From positions 930,001 through 994,000 of the forward strand of contig NW_027480548.1 in NCBI RefSeq assembly GCF_051401765.1: a stretch of DNA of 64,000 nt. The letters run 5' to 3'. Numbering within the stretch: position 1 is the first letter of the stretch; every line of letters starts with the position of its first letter. Shown in pieces: positions 63,269 to 64,000 of the stretch. The DNA comes from Calliopsis andreniformis (lineage: Eukaryota; Arthropoda; Insecta; Hymenoptera; Andrenidae). The notes under the pieces are model-generated. The model saw only the letters and a program-made list of their open reading frames with translations, had not been told where the DNA came from and made no database searches. A program made the position numbers and the translations under genes.

Positions 63269-64000
63269 GATTGAGGATTGAGGATTGAGAATTCAGGATT
63301 GAGGATTGAGGATTGAAGATTGAGGATTGGGTATTGAGGATTTAAGAATGAGGATTGAGGATTGAGTATTGAGGATTCAGGATTGAAGATTGAGTATTCA
63401 GGATTGGAGATTGACGATTGAGGATTGAGGATTGAGGATCGAGGATTGAGGATAGAGGATTGAATATTGAGTATTGAGGGTTGAAGATTGAGGGTTGGGG
63501 ACTGAGTGTTGAGGATTGAGGATTGAAGATTGTGGATTGGGGACTGAGTGTTGAGGGATGAGTGATGAGAATTGATGTTTGTGGATAGAGATGTGAAGAT
63601 AGCAGGTTGAGTATTGAGTAATGAAAGCTGTGAATTGATGATATTCTATTGAGGATTGAGGATTGACAACTGATTGTTGAGGACTGAGGGCTGAAGATTG
63701 AGGATTCAGGATTGAGGATTCATGATTGAGGTTTGCGGGCTGAGGATTGAGGATTGAGGATTGAGGATTGAGGATTGAGGATTGAAGATTGAGGATTGGG
63801 TATTGCGGATTAAACATTGACGGTTGAGGATTGAGGATTGAGGATTGAGGATTGAGGATTGAAGAATGAATATTGATGATTGAAGATTGAGGATTGAGGA
63901 TTGAGGGTTGTGCATTGAGGACGAGGACTGAGGGTTGAGTATTGATGTTTGAGGTCTGAGGATTGAGGATTGAGGATTGAGAATTGACGATTGTGGATTG
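63269..64000 (+). repeat. Duplicate I, right copy (runs off the window)
   Basis: Repeats 60430-61161 up to the last base. The duplicated segment therefore continues beyond the window and its full length is unknown. Confidence 0.87.

Larger units (their letters stand above)
338..63713 (+). repeat. Island family I, 64 diverged in-register copies
   Basis: Each copy is about 173 bp. It runs from 33 bp before to 139 bp after an anchor GATGTTT, which is followed by GTGGATA or GTGGATG. The part after the anchor splits into exactly 20 heptamers, including GCAGATT, TTCTATT, GACAACT, GATTGTT, GAGGGCC or GAGGGCT, and a terminal CAGGATT. Copies keep the same length, so the island is diverged array sequence and not an insertion. 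Spacing between anchors ranges from about 250 bp to 2 kb, up to about 4.3 kb across 55.5-59.8 kb. Anchor positions are given under subfamilies a-d, plus one intermediate at 59799. Anchor variants are GACGTTT (21248, 25512), GATGCTT (49773), TTATGGA after the anchor (1196, 6349) and GTCGATA after it (11124, 15990, 22471, 26735). Confidence 0.93.
23745..63713 (+). repeat. Island I subfamily d (11 copies)
   Basis: Diagnostic features are GCAGGTT, GAAAGCT-GTGAATT (GAAAGCC at 23778 and 28000) and GATGATATTC in place of GAGGATATTC. Anchors: 23778, 28000, 41345, 48753, 51661, 53031, 53751, 54674, 55471, 60735, 63574. This is the main island type right of 48 kb. Copies 60735 and 63574 share GAGATGT and GATAGCAGG, confirming that they are duplicates. 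Confidence 0.87.
1470..63970 (+). repeat. Cassette II, 18 copies
   Basis: A conserved stretch of about 70 bp. It begins near GGTTGTGGATTGAGGACG, continues GAGGACTGAGG, and reaches GATGTTTGAGGTCTGAGG (or GATGTTTGAAGTATGAGG in the four leftmost copies). Positions of its GATGTTT: 1517, 2320, 6670, 7473, 24141, 28363, 31089, 32388, 35323, 36266, 39173, 40374, 42532, 46125, 49123, 50513, 61105, 63944. It contains one 6-bp unit (GAGGAC), so array phase shifts by one base inside it. It shares GATGTTT with island I but differs on both sides. A common origin is possible but not shown. Confidence 0.85.
1..64000 (+). repeat. Heptamer tandem array, unit GAGGATT
   Basis: Almost every base can be read as GAGGATT or a one- to three-base variant of it. 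The consensus unit has three G, two A, two T and no C, so the plus strand is strongly G-rich and C-poor. Each C marks a variant unit such as GAGGACT, CAGGATT, GACGATT, GCAGATT or GATCGAG. The complementary unit CCTCAAT was not seen on the plus strand, so the array has one polarity throughout. Phase is usually held at 7 bp; regular 6-bp slips occur in a few named cassettes. No unique sequence, transposon end, tRNA, rRNA, terminator hairpin or promoter-like element was recognised. It could be eukaryotic satellite DNA or an unusually expanded intergenic heptamer array. The sequence alone does not decide between these. Confidence 0.97.

Noticed and set aside
1..64000. CRISPR array
   Set aside because: There is no alternation of constant repeat and unique spacer. 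Intervals between islands are themselves heptamer repeats of variable length.
1..64000. Telomeric repeat
   Set aside because: The unit GAGGATT differs from the plant-type TTTAGGG and vertebrate-type TTAGGG units, is heavily variant, and has kilobase-scale duplications not typical of terminal telomere repeats. A subtelomeric position stays possible.

Overview
The whole 64 kb window is one tandem-repeat array built from the heptamer GAGGATT. On the other strand the unit is CCTCAAT. The same strand carries the G-rich unit from end to end. I found no inverted segment, no unique-sequence gap, no transposon and no RNA gene. I find no protein-coding gene I would defend. The array runs off both ends of the window.

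The organism cannot be identified from this sequence. A homogenised array this long, with nested higher-order structure, is most typical of eukaryotic satellite DNA (heterochromatic, subtelomeric or pericentromeric). Short runs of A/T/G heptamers also occur between genes in some Bacteroidota; I know this only from memory, and such runs are far shorter than this one. No flanking gene or telomere-type repeat is present to decide the question.

The array has three levels. Level 1 is the heptamer and its recurrent variants (GAAGATT, GAGTATT, GGGTATT, GACGATT, GAGGACT, CAGGATT, GATCGAG). Level 2 is a set of longer diverged cassettes. The clearest is a ~173 bp island (family I, 64 copies counted by eye). 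It looks like non-repeat sequence but divides exactly into heptamers, so it is an in-register diverged part of the array and not an insertion. It falls into four subfamilies (a-d) that are zoned along the window. Two shorter cassettes (II, and the TATCGCG block) also recur. Level 3 is large segmental duplication: a near-identical unit present about three times between 1 and 17.5 kb (offsets 5565/5153 and 4866 bp), a 4264 bp tandem pair at 21.2-29.9 kb, four dispersed copies of a ~1.2-1.6 kb block at 32-48 kb, a 1201 bp tandem pair at 38.4-40.7 kb, a 1643/1720 bp tandem pair at 52.9-56.3 kb, and a 2839 bp spaced pair running off the right end.

Layout: 1-17.5 kb, long near-identical units with islands a and b; 17.5-21.2 kb, shorter duplications with islands c; 21.2-29.9 kb, 4.26 kb pair with islands a-d; 29.9-48 kb, mosaic rich in islands c and a, cassette II and TATCGCG blocks; 48-64 kb, mosaic dominated by islands d.

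Many long open frames exist on the minus strand, the longest 751 codons at 30062-32317. They follow from the heptamer: its minus strand has no stop codon and all three minus frames give the same peptide repeat (NPQSSIL), while every plus frame meets TGA within 21 bp. I therefore annotate no CDS. Block boundaries were found by visual comparison and are good to about 20-50 bp. I aligned nothing by computer.
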